Of a stretch of 64,000 nucleotides of DNA, positions 10,230 through 18,603 are shown in pieces. A program made the translations under genes and the position numbers. Under the pieces are notes generated by a model. That model was not told where the DNA came from. It was given only the letters and a program-made list of their open reading frames with translations, and ran no database searches. The DNA is from Fibrobacter sp. Its GTDB lineage: Bacteria > Fibrobacterota > Fibrobacteria > Fibrobacterales > Fibrobacteraceae. Position 1 is the first letter of the stretch. The number at the start of each line of letters is the position of its first letter. The stretch is taken from contig JAISUZ010000070.1 in NCBI GenBank assembly GCA_031271785.1, forward strand, positions 1-64,000, in the 5' to 3' direction.

Positions 10230-11168
10230 ATGAAAAAAATCATATTTATATTATTGGCAATACTTTCAACAACAATTTTCGCTGCCCAACGAGTTTGCGG
10301 AGATAGAGTATATGATGATACCGAACAATACTGTTTTGTTAGAGACTATAAACTCTACCTTTATAGTTATGAATACTGCGGCAAAATAAAATACAAGCCT
10401 GTTGCAGACGATATATCGAATCCAAATCTCACATGCATAAAAGGTAAAGTGTTACCAAGATGCGGAGATGATGGACCAGGTTATAATCCCAAGACACATG
10501 ATTGTACAGGTGGTATAGTTCGTACAAATGAAGAAGTAGAGAAAATGAGACAGGAAGAAAAGAAAATGTGGCAGGAAGAAGAGAAAATGAGACAGGAAGA
10601 AGAGAGAAAAAAGCAGGACAGCATACAAAACCTTAAGAATAGCCTGGAAAAATTCACAGATTCCAGAGACGGAAAAATATATTCAAGCAAAAAACTCGGA
10701 GAAAATACTTGGATGCTGGAAAATTTGAACTACGAAGTAAGACCTGGTAAATGCTACAATAATGATTGCGAAAAATACGGTTGGGGATACCCATGGGAGA
10801 ACCGTTTTCAGGATGAAAATATGAAGTACAGCTATATCTATGCAAATGATCTTTGCCCAAACGGTTGGCGTTTACCAAATAATGCGGACTGGGAGAACCT
10901 AAAGGCTGTTTGGACAGAAGCGAAAAATTATTTTTTATTTGATGAAAGTAGAAACTCTTATTGGTGGAGCTTCACGGAGTACGAGGAGTACAATGGAAGC
11001 TACGCTTACTCCTGGTATGTATCATCTGACTTGTTGGTCAACAAGCACAACCCTAAGAATACGGATTTTGCAATCCGTTGCGTAAAGGGGCAAAAGCAAG
11101 AGCTGAAAAATAAGAAGGAAGATGAAAAGGAAAACAAATCCGGACTTGGAAAATTAAAATTTTGGTAA
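10230..11168 (+). CDS. Secreted FISUMP-domain protein with charged coil
   Basis: 312 residues from the ATG at 10230, chosen because a typical signal peptide follows immediately (MKKIIFILLAILSTTIFA, cleavage before AQ) with GGAA 9 nt upstream; a longer frame from 10161 adds a non-signal extension that overlaps the hairpin. After a Cys-rich N-terminal part comes a Glu/Lys/Arg/Met-rich helical stretch (about residues 105-150, repeated MRQEE/MWQEE units) that should form a coiled coil, then a FISUMP domain (GKIYSSKKLGENTWMLENLNYE, DLCPNGWRLPNNADWENL, SYWWSFTE, FAIRCVKGQ). A Lys/Glu-rich tail ends in LGKLKFW. Unlike its neighbour it has no lipobox. Probably envelope-associated; function unknown. 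Confidence 0.9.
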   Translation: MKKIIFILLAILSTTIFAAQRVCGDRVYDDTEQYCFVRDYKLYLYSYEYCGKIKYKPVADDISNPNLTCIKGKVLPRCGDDGPGYNPKTHDCTGGIVRTNEEVEKMRQEEKKMWQEEEKMRQEEERKKQDSIQNLKNSLEKFTDSRDGKIYSSKKLGENTWMLENLNYEVRPGKCYNNDCEKYGWGYPWENRFQDENMKYSYIYANDLCPNGWRLPNNADWENLKAVWTEAKNYFLFDESRNSYWWSFTEYEEYNGSYAYSWYVSSDLLVNKHNPKNTDFAIRCVKGQKQELKNKKEDEKENKSGLGKLKFW

Positions 11169-11353
11169 TAAATTTTGCCAAAAAACTTATATGCCTAAGT
11201 TTAAAGATTAGTGAAGATAACAAATTTGATTTTTACTGTTTTCTGTTACGCTGCCGGCAAATGCTTATTCGGTCCGTTGTGTAAGAGCGGATAAGTATGC
11301 GCCGTGACTTAATTCTTATACCCGGTTTGCAATTCTTGAGGTACTTAAATAAA

Positions 11354-11685
11354 GCGTGAGGCAGGCGGAGGGTGCGCGCTTCGCGCGCAGTGCCGGATAT
11401 TTTTCGGGTTCCTCTATTTATGCACCAATACAGAACGCGCTTGTATATAATGTCATCGCGAACGCGGAACGCGTGCGGCGATCCGGTGAGGAACAATACA
11501 GTGTCCGGATGGCCGCGCCATGACAAATTCATCGCCGCTTTATCCCCTGTCCCGTACCCTTTTCCCAAAAGTTCCGTACCTGAAGAATCGAAATATCCGG
11601 CACCGACCGAAGGGTAGCCCGAAGCCACGCCGACCCGGCGCTACGGTTTTCATGAAAGCGATATATAAACGCGCCGGGGCACGCC
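11354..11685 (-). repeat. Structured intergenic element S, copy with large loop insertion
   Basis: Read on the minus strand it opens GGCGTGCCCC and closes CCTCACGC, so GCGTG/CACGC form an outer stem. Internal hairpins are GGCGC/GCGCC, a GTGCCGGATAT stem, and GCGCGC/GCGCGC. It is the same element as 15812-15903 but the GTGCCGGATAT hairpin has grown around about 190 bp that include a family B repeat. The remainder of 11169-11353 shows nothing I can name. Confidence 0.65.
11451..11555 (+). repeat. Interspersed repeat family B, copy 1
   Basis: Begins TGTCATCGCGAACGCGGAAC and contains GTGCGGCGATCC, GAGGAACAATAC, CCGGATGGCCGCG and CATGACAAATTCATCGCCG. Near-identical blocks occur at about 15409 and 20443. 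It lies inside the loop of the S element at 11354-11685. Confidence 0.75.
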
Positions 11686-11702
11686 TTAAATACCCTTCAA
11701 AC

Positions 11703-12024
11703 GGCCGGATGGCCGAATGCGGCACTGCGTTTGCATTCGCCGCAAGGGCGGCTGCGCAGGCTTACACCGCTTTTCTTCACTTCGTTCAGCGCGGTGTAAT
11801 CGAACTGACTTCGTCAGCTCTCATCCTATCGGCGATATAAAAAAGCCACCCTTACGCAGAGATTAACGATGGCCGGATGGCCGAATGCGGCACTGCGTTT
11901 GCATTCGCCGCAAGGGCTGCTACGCAGGCTTACACCGCTTTTCTTCACTTTGTTCAGCGCGGTGTAATCGAACTGACTTCGTCAGCTCTCATCCTATCGG
12001 CGATATAAAAAAGCCACCCTTACG
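11703..12024 (+). repeat. Tandem 168-bp direct repeat (two copies)
   Basis: The segment 11703-11856 recurs at 11871-12024 with about four differences. Each copy contains internal hairpins (ACACCGC/GCGGTGT and CTGAC/GTCAG) and ends with AAAAAAGCCACCCTTACG, which is the first half of the tRNA-Pro terminator. The array therefore appears to have grown from the tRNA 3' flank. No open frame in it is convincing. Confidence 0.85.
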
Positions 12025-12040
12025 GATGGCTTTTTTATAT
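12002..12040 (-). terminator. Terminator of tRNA-Pro
   Basis: On the minus strand GCCATCC/GGGTGGC stem (one mismatch) with poly-A before and poly-T after, starting right at the tRNA 3' end. It is also symmetric enough to work in the other direction. Confidence 0.8.
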
Positions 12041-12113
12041 CGGGATGGCCGGATTCGAACTGACGACATTCTGCTCCCAAAGCAGACGCTCTACCAGACT
12101 GAGCTACATCCCG
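12040..12113 (-). tRNA. tRNA-Pro (anticodon UGG)
   Basis: Minus-strand cloverleaf: acceptor CGGGATG pairs with CATCCCG, D-arm GCTC..GAGC, anticodon stem TCTGC/GCAGA with loop TTTGGGA giving anticodon TGG, T-loop TTCGAAT. Discriminator A at 12040; CCA is not encoded. It lies 34 bp after the hisD stop on the same strand, so it may be co-transcribed with cimA-hisD. Confidence 0.93.
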
Positions 12114-12147
12114 AGGGAACCCAAATATAGTAAATCGGTTTGCCTTG

Positions 12148-13422
12148 TCAAAGGCGTTTTAATACTGCTTGGGCGTGATGGTAAAATCCTTCCGCTTCTG
12201 CGATACGGGCGATGGATTTTCCGTTTTTGAGGACAGCTTTTTGCGTGTAATGAATAATGCTCGTGCGTTTTACAAAGTCGTAAACCCCGAGTGCGCTGTA
12301 AAAACGGGCGGTTCCGTTGGTGGGAAGCACATGATTCGGCCCGGCGAAGTAATCGCCGACGGGCTCGCTCGACCAGGGTCCGATAAAAATCGCGCCGGCA
12401 TTTTCGATGGATTCGGAGAGCGTTTCGGCTTCGCGCGTCATGATTTCCAGGTGTTCCGGAGCCATACGGTTTGCAATTTCAATGCCGTCGAACCAGTCTT
12501 TCACTACGAGAATACGCCCGTATTCCCCGAGAGCTTTTTCGAGGATTTCGCGTTTCGGAGAGTTCTCCACCTGAATTTTCACGCATTCGCTGATAAACGC
12601 CGCGGTTTCCATATTGTCGGTGATGCAGACGGCGGCTTCAAAGCCCGATCCGTGTTCCGCTTGCGAAAGCAGATCGGCGGCGACCCAGTCCGGGTCGGCG
12701 GAGTTATCGGCGAGAATCAAAATTTCGGAAGGCCCGGCCACCATATCGATATCCACCGTACCGAATACTTCTTTTTTTGCGAGGGCGGCATAAACATTCC
12801 CCGGCCCGACGATCTTATCCACCGGCGGAATGTTTCCCGCGCCGTAGGCGAGGAGCGCAATAGCTTGCGCGCCGCCGATATGATAGACTTCTCCGATCCC
12901 GAGTTCTTTCAAGACGAACGCGACCGAAGGCGGAAGCCCGTTTTTCGCGGGAGTCACCACCGCAATTTCGGAAACGCCCGCAACGAGGGCGGGAACGGCG
13001 TTCATAATCACCGTACTCGGATAATCCCCGGCGCCGCCCGGTACATAAAGCCCGACACGGTTCAGCGGGCGTACGCGCTGCCCGAGAAGTTCTCCGTCTT
13101 TTCCTTTGACTTTCCAGCTCTTTTCGGTGTTCTGATTCTCGTGAAATTTCCAAACGTTCTTAATAGCCTGTTTGAGCGCTCTTTGCAAAGCGGGTTCCGT
13201 TTTTAACGCGGCTTGTTCGATTTCTTTACCGGTAAAGCGAAGCGTTTTTTTCCGGAGCCCGTCGAACTTTTGAGCGTACTCAATCGCTTTGGGGAGCCCC
13301 TGTTCCCGGATTTCAGATAAAATCACATTGACCTGATTCGCGATTTCCCTGCTCGGCGCAATCGCGCGGGAACACAAGCGAGTCACCTCGGGAGAGGACG
13401 GTTTGACTTTAACGATTTTCAT
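12148..13422 (-). CDS. hisD: Histidinol dehydrogenase
   Basis: 424 residues, the usual length. It oxidises L-histidinol to histidine in the last two steps of histidine synthesis with NAD and zinc. Visible family signatures are VGPGNVYAALAKK, DIDMVAGPSEILI, SQAEHGSG (zinc and substrate residues), the catalytic pair in MAPEHLEI, and GPNHVLPT. Its ATG overlaps the stop codon of cimA by 4 bp (ATGA), so the two are translationally coupled. No other his gene is in the window, which means the his pathway is dispersed here. Confidence 0.96.
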   Translation of the reverse strand: MKIVKVKPSSPEVTRLCSRAIAPSREIANQVNVILSEIREQGLPKAIEYAQKFDGLRKKTLRFTGKEIEQAALKTEPALQRALKQAIKNVWKFHENQNTEKSWKVKGKDGELLGQRVRPLNRVGLYVPGGAGDYPSTVIMNAVPALVAGVSEIAVVTPAKNGLPPSVAFVLKELGIGEVYHIGGAQAIALLAYGAGNIPPVDKIVGPGNVYAALAKKEVFGTVDIDMVAGPSEILILADNSADPDWVAADLLSQAEHGSGFEAAVCITDNMETAAFISECVKIQVENSPKREILEKALGEYGRILVVKDWFDGIEIANRMAPEHLEIMTREAETLSESIENAGAIFIGPWSSEPVGDYFAGPNHVLPTNGTARFYSALGVYDFVKRTSIIHYTQKAVLKNGKSIARIAEAEGFYHHAQAVLKRL

Positions 13423-14993
13423 AAATTTTTCTTTTCTTCTTTTAAAATTTTATAGGTAAGCCCGTCCACAATCGCAAGCCACGACGCTTCGATAATATTG
13501 GGACTCACGCCGGTAACGTGCCACTGTTCGTTTTCATCGCCGAAAGTAGCCCACACACGCACCGACGCATCGGAACCGACGTTGGAACCGAGCACGCGCA
13601 CTTTAAAATCATCCAAACGCACGGTGTTCATGTAAGGGAAATGCGGGAGGATCGCTTTGCGGAGCGCGGCATCGAGCGCATTCACAGGGCCGTCGCCTTC
13701 CGACACCTGATGACTGATTTCACTGCCGATCCGGAGCTTCACGGAGGCTTGAGAGATGCTCACCCCTTGCAGGGTTTTATCTTCGATCACGCGGTAATTC
13801 AGCGTTTCAAAGGGTTCCTCGAAAAGCCCGAGGTGACGGTAAACGAGCATCTTAAAACTCGCCTCGGCGGAGTCGAAATGCCAGCCCGCATTTTCGCGTT
13901 CCTTGATTACCGAAAGCAGTTCGGCGACAATCGGGTCGCGTTTATCAATACCGGGTTTGATGGCTTTCAATTTTTCGACGACCAGCGAGCCGCCCGCCTG
14001 ATCGCTTGTGACAAATACGCGGTCGTTCCCCACGGCATGAGGGTCGATATGCTCAAAACTGTGCGCGATTTTCATGACGCCGTCAATATGCGCGCCGCCC
14101 TTGTGCGCAAACGCCGCTTCGCCCACATAAGGCGCGCGGACATCGCTCGGGAGATTGATGATCTGATCGGTTTCCAGGCTGAACGAGCGGAGTTCCGGCA
14201 TTTTGTTTCCGCTGAAAAAGTCTCCGCCCATTTTAAAATGGAGGTTCGCGGCAAGAGTCGTGAGGTTTGCATTCCCGCAGCGTTCGCCGTAACCGTTCAC
14301 CACGCCCTGCACCATTGCGGCTCCGCCGCGGACGGCCACGAGAGAATTAGCGACTCCGACTCCGGAATCGTTATGTGCGTGAATACCGAGCGGCGCGGAA
14401 ACATGCTTTTGAACCTCGGCGATAATTTGCTCCACTTCCCAGGGGAGCGTACCGCCGTTCGTATCGCAAAGCACCAAATAATCGGCGCGCCCGCGTTCGG
14501 CGGCTTTTAAGGTTTCGAGCGCATATTTCGGGTTTGCCTTGTAACCGTCGAAAAAGTGCTCCGCATCGTAAACTACTTCGTCGGAATGCTTTTTGAGGCA
14601 ATTCACCGTAGATTCGATCATCGCCAGATTTTCTTCGAGAGTGGTGCGGATCACATCCGACACATGAAGGTCCCAGCTTTTTCCGAAAATCGTTTTCACA
14701 GGCGCTTCGCTTTCAAGCAACGCCTGAATCAGGGAATCTTCTTCGGGAAGCATTTTCGGGCGCCGCGTGCTACCGAAACAGGCAATTTTAGCGTGCGTCA
14801 GTTTGAGTTCCCGGACTCGTTTAAAATACTCCACATCAAGCGGGTTGCTCACATTGGGCCAGCCGCCCTCAATATAATCCATGCCAAAAGCATCGAGCAA
14901 ACGCGTCATTTGTAATTTGTCGGCAAGAGACAGCGTTATTTTCCGGTCTTGGTTACCATCTCGAAGCGTTGTATCGTAAAGACTTATTTTCAT
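13419..14993 (-). CDS. cimA: (R)-citramalate synthase
   Basis: 524 residues. It condenses acetyl-CoA and pyruvate to citramalate, the threonine-independent entry to isoleucine synthesis. The HMGL-like TIM barrel starts with LYDTTLRDGNQDR and includes LCDTNGGTLPWEV and the metal-binding GIHAHNDSGVGVANS; the C-terminal part (from about residue 400) is a LeuA-type regulatory domain. Length and the extended spacing after the barrel fit the CimA/2-isopropylmalate-synthase-like group rather than LeuA. Translationally coupled to hisD. Upstream on the minus strand lies only repeat DNA (15035 onward), so its promoter should be within 14994-15040 or inside repeat A. Confidence 0.92.
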   Translation of the reverse strand: MKISLYDTTLRDGNQDRKITLSLADKLQMTRLLDAFGMDYIEGGWPNVSNPLDVEYFKRVRELKLTHAKIACFGSTRRPKMLPEEDSLIQALLESEAPVKTIFGKSWDLHVSDVIRTTLEENLAMIESTVNCLKKHSDEVVYDAEHFFDGYKANPKYALETLKAAERGRADYLVLCDTNGGTLPWEVEQIIAEVQKHVSAPLGIHAHNDSGVGVANSLVAVRGGAAMVQGVVNGYGERCGNANLTTLAANLHFKMGGDFFSGNKMPELRSFSLETDQIINLPSDVRAPYVGEAAFAHKGGAHIDGVMKIAHSFEHIDPHAVGNDRVFVTSDQAGGSLVVEKLKAIKPGIDKRDPIVAELLSVIKERENAGWHFDSAEASFKMLVYRHLGLFEEPFETLNYRVIEDKTLQGVSISQASVKLRIGSEISHQVSEGDGPVNALDAALRKAILPHFPYMNTVRLDDFKVRVLGSNVGSDASVRVWATFGDENEQWHVTGVSPNIIEASWLAIVDGLTYKILKEEKKNL

Positions 14994-15034
14994 AGGCGTA
15001 AAGATAATAATTTAATGAGCGTCCCGAGTTACTG

Positions 15035-15325
15035 CCGGAAGGGGGACGATCCCCCTCGCTTCAACCCTGCTTGGTCGCGCGTCCAAGTTCTTCAGTCATA
15101 AAAAGGGATATGGGACACGGGATGCGGGATTGGGTAGCGGCACCGATTCGAAACGTTTTACATGTAAGTGTGAACATATTAGTGCGCAAAATGGAGAATC
15201 AGTTTATCGAATCCTTCTGTCCCATATCCCTTATCCCATGAAGAACATGCCGGGATAACTGAATTTTTCGGCTTCTTTCAGTCGCCGGGACGCGCGGCAG
15301 GTTTTTCGCTACCCCCTCAGTTACT
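15035..15325 (-). repeat. Repeat family A, inverted full-length copy
   Basis: Reverse complement of 371-655 over essentially its full length, including the GGGGGACGATCCCCC palindrome, the AACGTTTTACATGTAA core and the final GCTACCCCCT. It lies directly upstream of cimA. Confidence 0.8.
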
Positions 15326-15408
15326 CGGAAATTGCAAATAGGGTATGGATTCAGTCATTGAAATCACGAAGAACACATACACCGTTATCAGGAGCCATAT
15401 CTCTTTTT

Positions 15409-15540
15409 GTCATCGCGAACGCGAAACGCGTGCGGCGATCAAAGATACTTTGTCATTCTCGGACTTGATCCGAGAATCCAGTGAAGAACAATACAGGGTC
15501 CGGATGGCCACGGGCTATGCCCTCGTCATGACAAATCCGG
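15409..15540 (+). repeat. Repeat family B, copy 2
   Basis: Matches 11451-11555 but has about 50 bp inserted that include the small hairpin ATTCTCGG/CCGAGAAT (about 15454-15476). The block continues into repeat H. Confidence 0.7.
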
Positions 15541-15580
15541 CATGTAAGACTTTCTTCGTCTGCGATGATACTTATTACCT

Positions 15581-15696
15581 GTTTGCAATTCCCGAGAAAC
15601 TCGGCAGCAATTTTTTATCCCTAAGCGCGATTCTCAATGCTCCGAGACAAATTTTTAGGCTGGAAGCCGCTCCAATTTGTCGCGGAGCGTTGGAAT
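15581..15696 (+). repeat. Repeat H, copy 1 (long hairpin)
   Basis: CTCCGAGACAAATT pairs with AATTTGTCGCGGAG, with GGC/GCC near the tip. The same block occurs at 20568-20684, again just after a family B copy and just before an S element. 15697-15811 holds another long hairpin (GTATATGCC/GGCATATAC). No gene found in 14994-15917. Confidence 0.7.
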
Positions 15697-15811
15697 CGAG
15701 CGGGAGTTGCATTTTACATTTTTAAGGCGTTTGTATATGCCGGAAAAAACAACGTCAATACGCTTGCGTGCTGACAATGTTTTTGGAGGCATATACGAAT
15801 GCCTTTTCTTC

Positions 15812-15903
15812 GCGTGAGGCAGGCGGAGGGTGCGCGCTGGCGCGCAGTGCGCAGCACCGACCGGAGGGTAGCCCGGAGACACGCCGACCCGCAGGGGCAC
15901 GCC
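15812..15903 (-). repeat. Structured intergenic element S, compact copy after speA
   Basis: On the minus strand it begins GGGCGTGCCCC, 14 nt after the speA stop, and ends CCTCACGC. The outer stem GCGTG/CACGC encloses CGGGTCGGCGTG, a CCGG..CCGG hairpin and TGCGCGC/GCGCGCA. It lacks the insertion seen in 11354-11685. Confidence 0.7.
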
Positions 15904-15917
15904 CAAACTCCGGATTC

Positions 15918-17813
15918 TTATTCCAGATACGTATAGCCGTATAATCCGGAACGGTAGATATTGAGGAATTCTTTTCCTTCTTTGTGTGTGATTTTGCCTT
16001 CTTTGATGGAGCGCGCGACCCAGTTTTCCATGGTACGCACCAGCGCTTTGTCGCTGAAGTTCACATAATCCAATACGTCTTCCACCGATTCGCCGTCGAT
16101 GATTTTTTCGATTTTATAGGAGTCGCCGTCGCAAACGATATGCACGGCGTTCGTGTCTCCGAACAAATTATGAAGGTCGCCCAGAATTTCCTGATAGGCG
16201 CCTACGAGGTAAACCGCCATGTAGTAGGGTTCGTTTTCCTTTAAGGCATGGAGCGGGAGCGTTCGCGTGACTTCGCCGCCGCGCACGAACATATCGATTT
16301 TTCCGTCGGAGTCGCAGGTGACGTCCTGGAGCGTGGTTTCCACGAGCGGTTCTTCGTTGAGCCGCTGAATCGGCATGATCGGGAAAATCTGGTCGATCGC
16401 CCAACTGTCCGGAAGGCTTTGGAACAGCGAGAAATTCCCGAAGTATTTTTCCGCAAGCAAACGCGGGAGACCGCTGAGCTCATAAGGCGGGTGGCGCAAG
16501 TCTTTCGCAAAACGGTTCACCATGCGCGCGATACTCCAGAACAAGCGTTCGGTGAGCGCGCGCGTGGGCAAATCAACGGTGCCGAGCCGGAAACCGTCAA
16601 GTACGTCTTCGTTGATTTGAAGCGCGTCATGCCAGCTTTCCAAAAGGTTCTTGGGCGTTAATCCTTTATAAATATTGAATAAATCTTTTAAGTATTCCGG
16701 AGCGTCTCCTTCGATTTCGTGCTGATTTTCATCGAAGAATGCATGAGGCGCGGTTTCCAAAATATTGAAAATCAAAATTGAGTGATGCGCCGTGAGAGCA
16801 CGGCCGCTTTCGGCAATCACATTGGGGTGCGGCAAATCATTTTTTTCACAGGCTTCCGCCATGGTGTAAATCACGTCGTTGGCGTATTCCTGAATGGAGT
16901 AATTCACAGAGCTTGCGTTGGAACTTCTCGTACCGTCGTAATCGACGCCGAGCCCGCCGCCGACATCCACAAATTCCACCGCCATTCCCATTTGAGACAA
17001 TTGAACATAAAACTGCGCGACTTCGCGAAGTCCGGATTTGATGCGGCGGATGTTCGTGATTTGGCTGCCCAAATGAAAGTGAATCAACTTAAAGCAATCG
17101 CTCATTTCTTCGGAGCGAATGTATTCGATGGCTTCCAGTAAATTGGAACTGTTGAGACCGAATTTGCTGTGGTATCCGCCGGATTCTTCCCACTTGCCCG
17201 AGCCGTTGCTTGCAAGCTTAACGCGAATACCGATGTTCGGGCGCACCCCGATTCGCCGCGAGAGTGAAACCACCAAATGCAGTTCATTCATTTTCTCAAC
17301 GACGACAAATACTTTCTTGCCCATCTTTTGCGCGAGGAGCGCGAGTTCAATAAAATCTTCGTCTTTGTAGCCGTTGCAAACAATCAACGCTTCGGGGTTG
17401 TCCATGTTGGCAAGCACCGCGTGAAGTTCGGGTTTCGAGCCCGCCTCAAGCCCGATATTGAATTTTTTCCCGTGCCGGACGACTTCTTCCAGAACAGCGC
17501 GCTGCTGGTTTACCTTGATCGGAAACACGTTGTAGTAAGTGCCCGAATACTGGTATTCCTTGATGGCTTTATCGAAACAGCCGTTGATTTTTTCAATGCG
17601 GTGATCGAGAATATCGGGAAAGCGAAGGAGGAGCGGAGTCGCCACATCGCGGAGCGTGAGTTCCTGAACGAGTTCGTAAAGATCGATTTCCGGGCCGGCA
17701 CCCTTATCCGGACTTACAATGGCATGCCCCTGTTCGTTAATATCGAAATAGTTAATCCCCCAACCCTTGATGTTATAGAGTTCGCGGGAATCATCAATAC
17801 GCCATTTTCTCAT
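15918..17813 (-). CDS. speA: Biosynthetic arginine decarboxylase
   Basis: 631 residues from the ATG at 17813 (MRKWRIDDS); a GTG three codons upstream is possible, but the AAGG site is better spaced for the ATG. It makes agmatine from arginine, the first step of this route to polyamines. The PLP-binding motif FPIKVNQQ is near residue 100; VDVGGGLGVDYDGT and ESGRALTAHHS mark the alanine-racemase-like barrel; the C-terminal beta domain ends in YGYTYLE. Length and motifs fit the large SpeA family and not the small diaminopimelate decarboxylases. It is monocistronic here, followed within 15 nt by an S element. Confidence 0.95.
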   Translation of the reverse strand: MRKWRIDDSRELYNIKGWGINYFDINEQGHAIVSPDKGAGPEIDLYELVQELTLRDVATPLLLRFPDILDHRIEKINGCFDKAIKEYQYSGTYYNVFPIKVNQQRAVLEEVVRHGKKFNIGLEAGSKPELHAVLANMDNPEALIVCNGYKDEDFIELALLAQKMGKKVFVVVEKMNELHLVVSLSRRIGVRPNIGIRVKLASNGSGKWEESGGYHSKFGLNSSNLLEAIEYIRSEEMSDCFKLIHFHLGSQITNIRRIKSGLREVAQFYVQLSQMGMAVEFVDVGGGLGVDYDGTRSSNASSVNYSIQEYANDVIYTMAEACEKNDLPHPNVIAESGRALTAHHSILIFNILETAPHAFFDENQHEIEGDAPEYLKDLFNIYKGLTPKNLLESWHDALQINEDVLDGFRLGTVDLPTRALTERLFWSIARMVNRFAKDLRHPPYELSGLPRLLAEKYFGNFSLFQSLPDSWAIDQIFPIMPIQRLNEEPLVETTLQDVTCDSDGKIDMFVRGGEVTRTLPLHALKENEPYYMAVYLVGAYQEILGDLHNLFGDTNAVHIVCDGDSYKIEKIIDGESVEDVLDYVNFSDKALVRTMENWVARSIKEGKITHKEGKEFLNIYRSGLYGYTYLE

Positions 17814-17929
17814 GTGGATCACGCCTTGTCAAGTAAGGTGGAAATGTGAAGTAACAATAGAAAATTTCGCACACGGAGAATTTGGAGCGCCAAACGAAGA
17901 TATCGAACAATTCGGTATCACATTGTCAA

Positions 17930-18440
17930 AGATTTGAAATAAAACTTGCTTTGGAATTTAAAGCCCTCAAAAGTACCGTATGTTTCTTTTGAAAAAGCAA
18001 ACAACTTCTTTCCTAAATCTTTCAGCGAAGCGCCGATATGACAGACATCCTCGTCCGCCAATAAAAATCTGTCGTTCATAAAAGACGCCTTGAAGCGGAG
18101 GAATCGTACTTTTAACAAAAAAATCAATTTTCTTTTCCGTTTCCAATACCCTGTTTTCCAAGTTCTCAAAACGCCGGTTCACCGCATATCCGCGCAGAAT
18201 GTATTCTTTCAAAACAATGTTTGCCCACTAGCGAAAAGCAGTCCCCTGCTTTGATTTTACGCGGTAACCCACAGAAATAATGACATCGAGATTATTGAAC
18301 TTAATTTTGAATCGCTCCATGTTGAGTGGTATATGCAAATTTTGCACATACCCCATTTTCCTGCAATTCACCCTCCGCAAAAATATTGCGGATATGCCGC
18401 CCGATAACGGTCTTATCCCGGCCAAATAAAACGCTCATCT
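17930..18440 (-). pseudogene. Broken RhuM (virulence-associated) family gene
   Basis: Pieces of a RhuM-family protein in order on the minus strand: MSVLFGRDKTVIGRHIRNIF..GEL (from about 18438), a frameshift near 18300, then NNLDVIISVGYRVKSKQGTAFR, an in-frame TAG where the family has a Gln codon before WA, then KEYILRGYAVNRRFENLE with QGVFYERQIF, and after a further frame change DRFLLADEDVCHIGASLKDLGKK. A central block usual between the last two pieces is missing. The normal N-terminal start is also gone. Clearly non-functional; a decayed accessory gene between speA and glnS. Confidence 0.82.
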
Positions 18441-18603
18441 TTCATTGCTCCCCAAGAATTAAACCGGAATAAACATAATAAAAACCGTTCATTTTTGAAC
18501 CCTCCCGTCCGGCACCGCAACGATTCCCAAGTTCCCGCCCCCGGAACCCTGCATTTTGCATTTAAATCTATATTTCCTCCAAAATTTTACACGGAAAACT
18601 CAC

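Noticed and set aside
11703-12024. Tandem repeat considered as a CRISPR or integron cassette array
   Set aside because: Only two units of 168 bp with no unique spacers, and no attC core or integrase.
12169-13206. 345-codon plus-strand frame opposite hisD, and similar ones opposite cimA, carA, carB and pnp
   Set aside because: The hisD, cimA, carA, carB and pnp proteins on the other strand are certain; these are antisense shadows.
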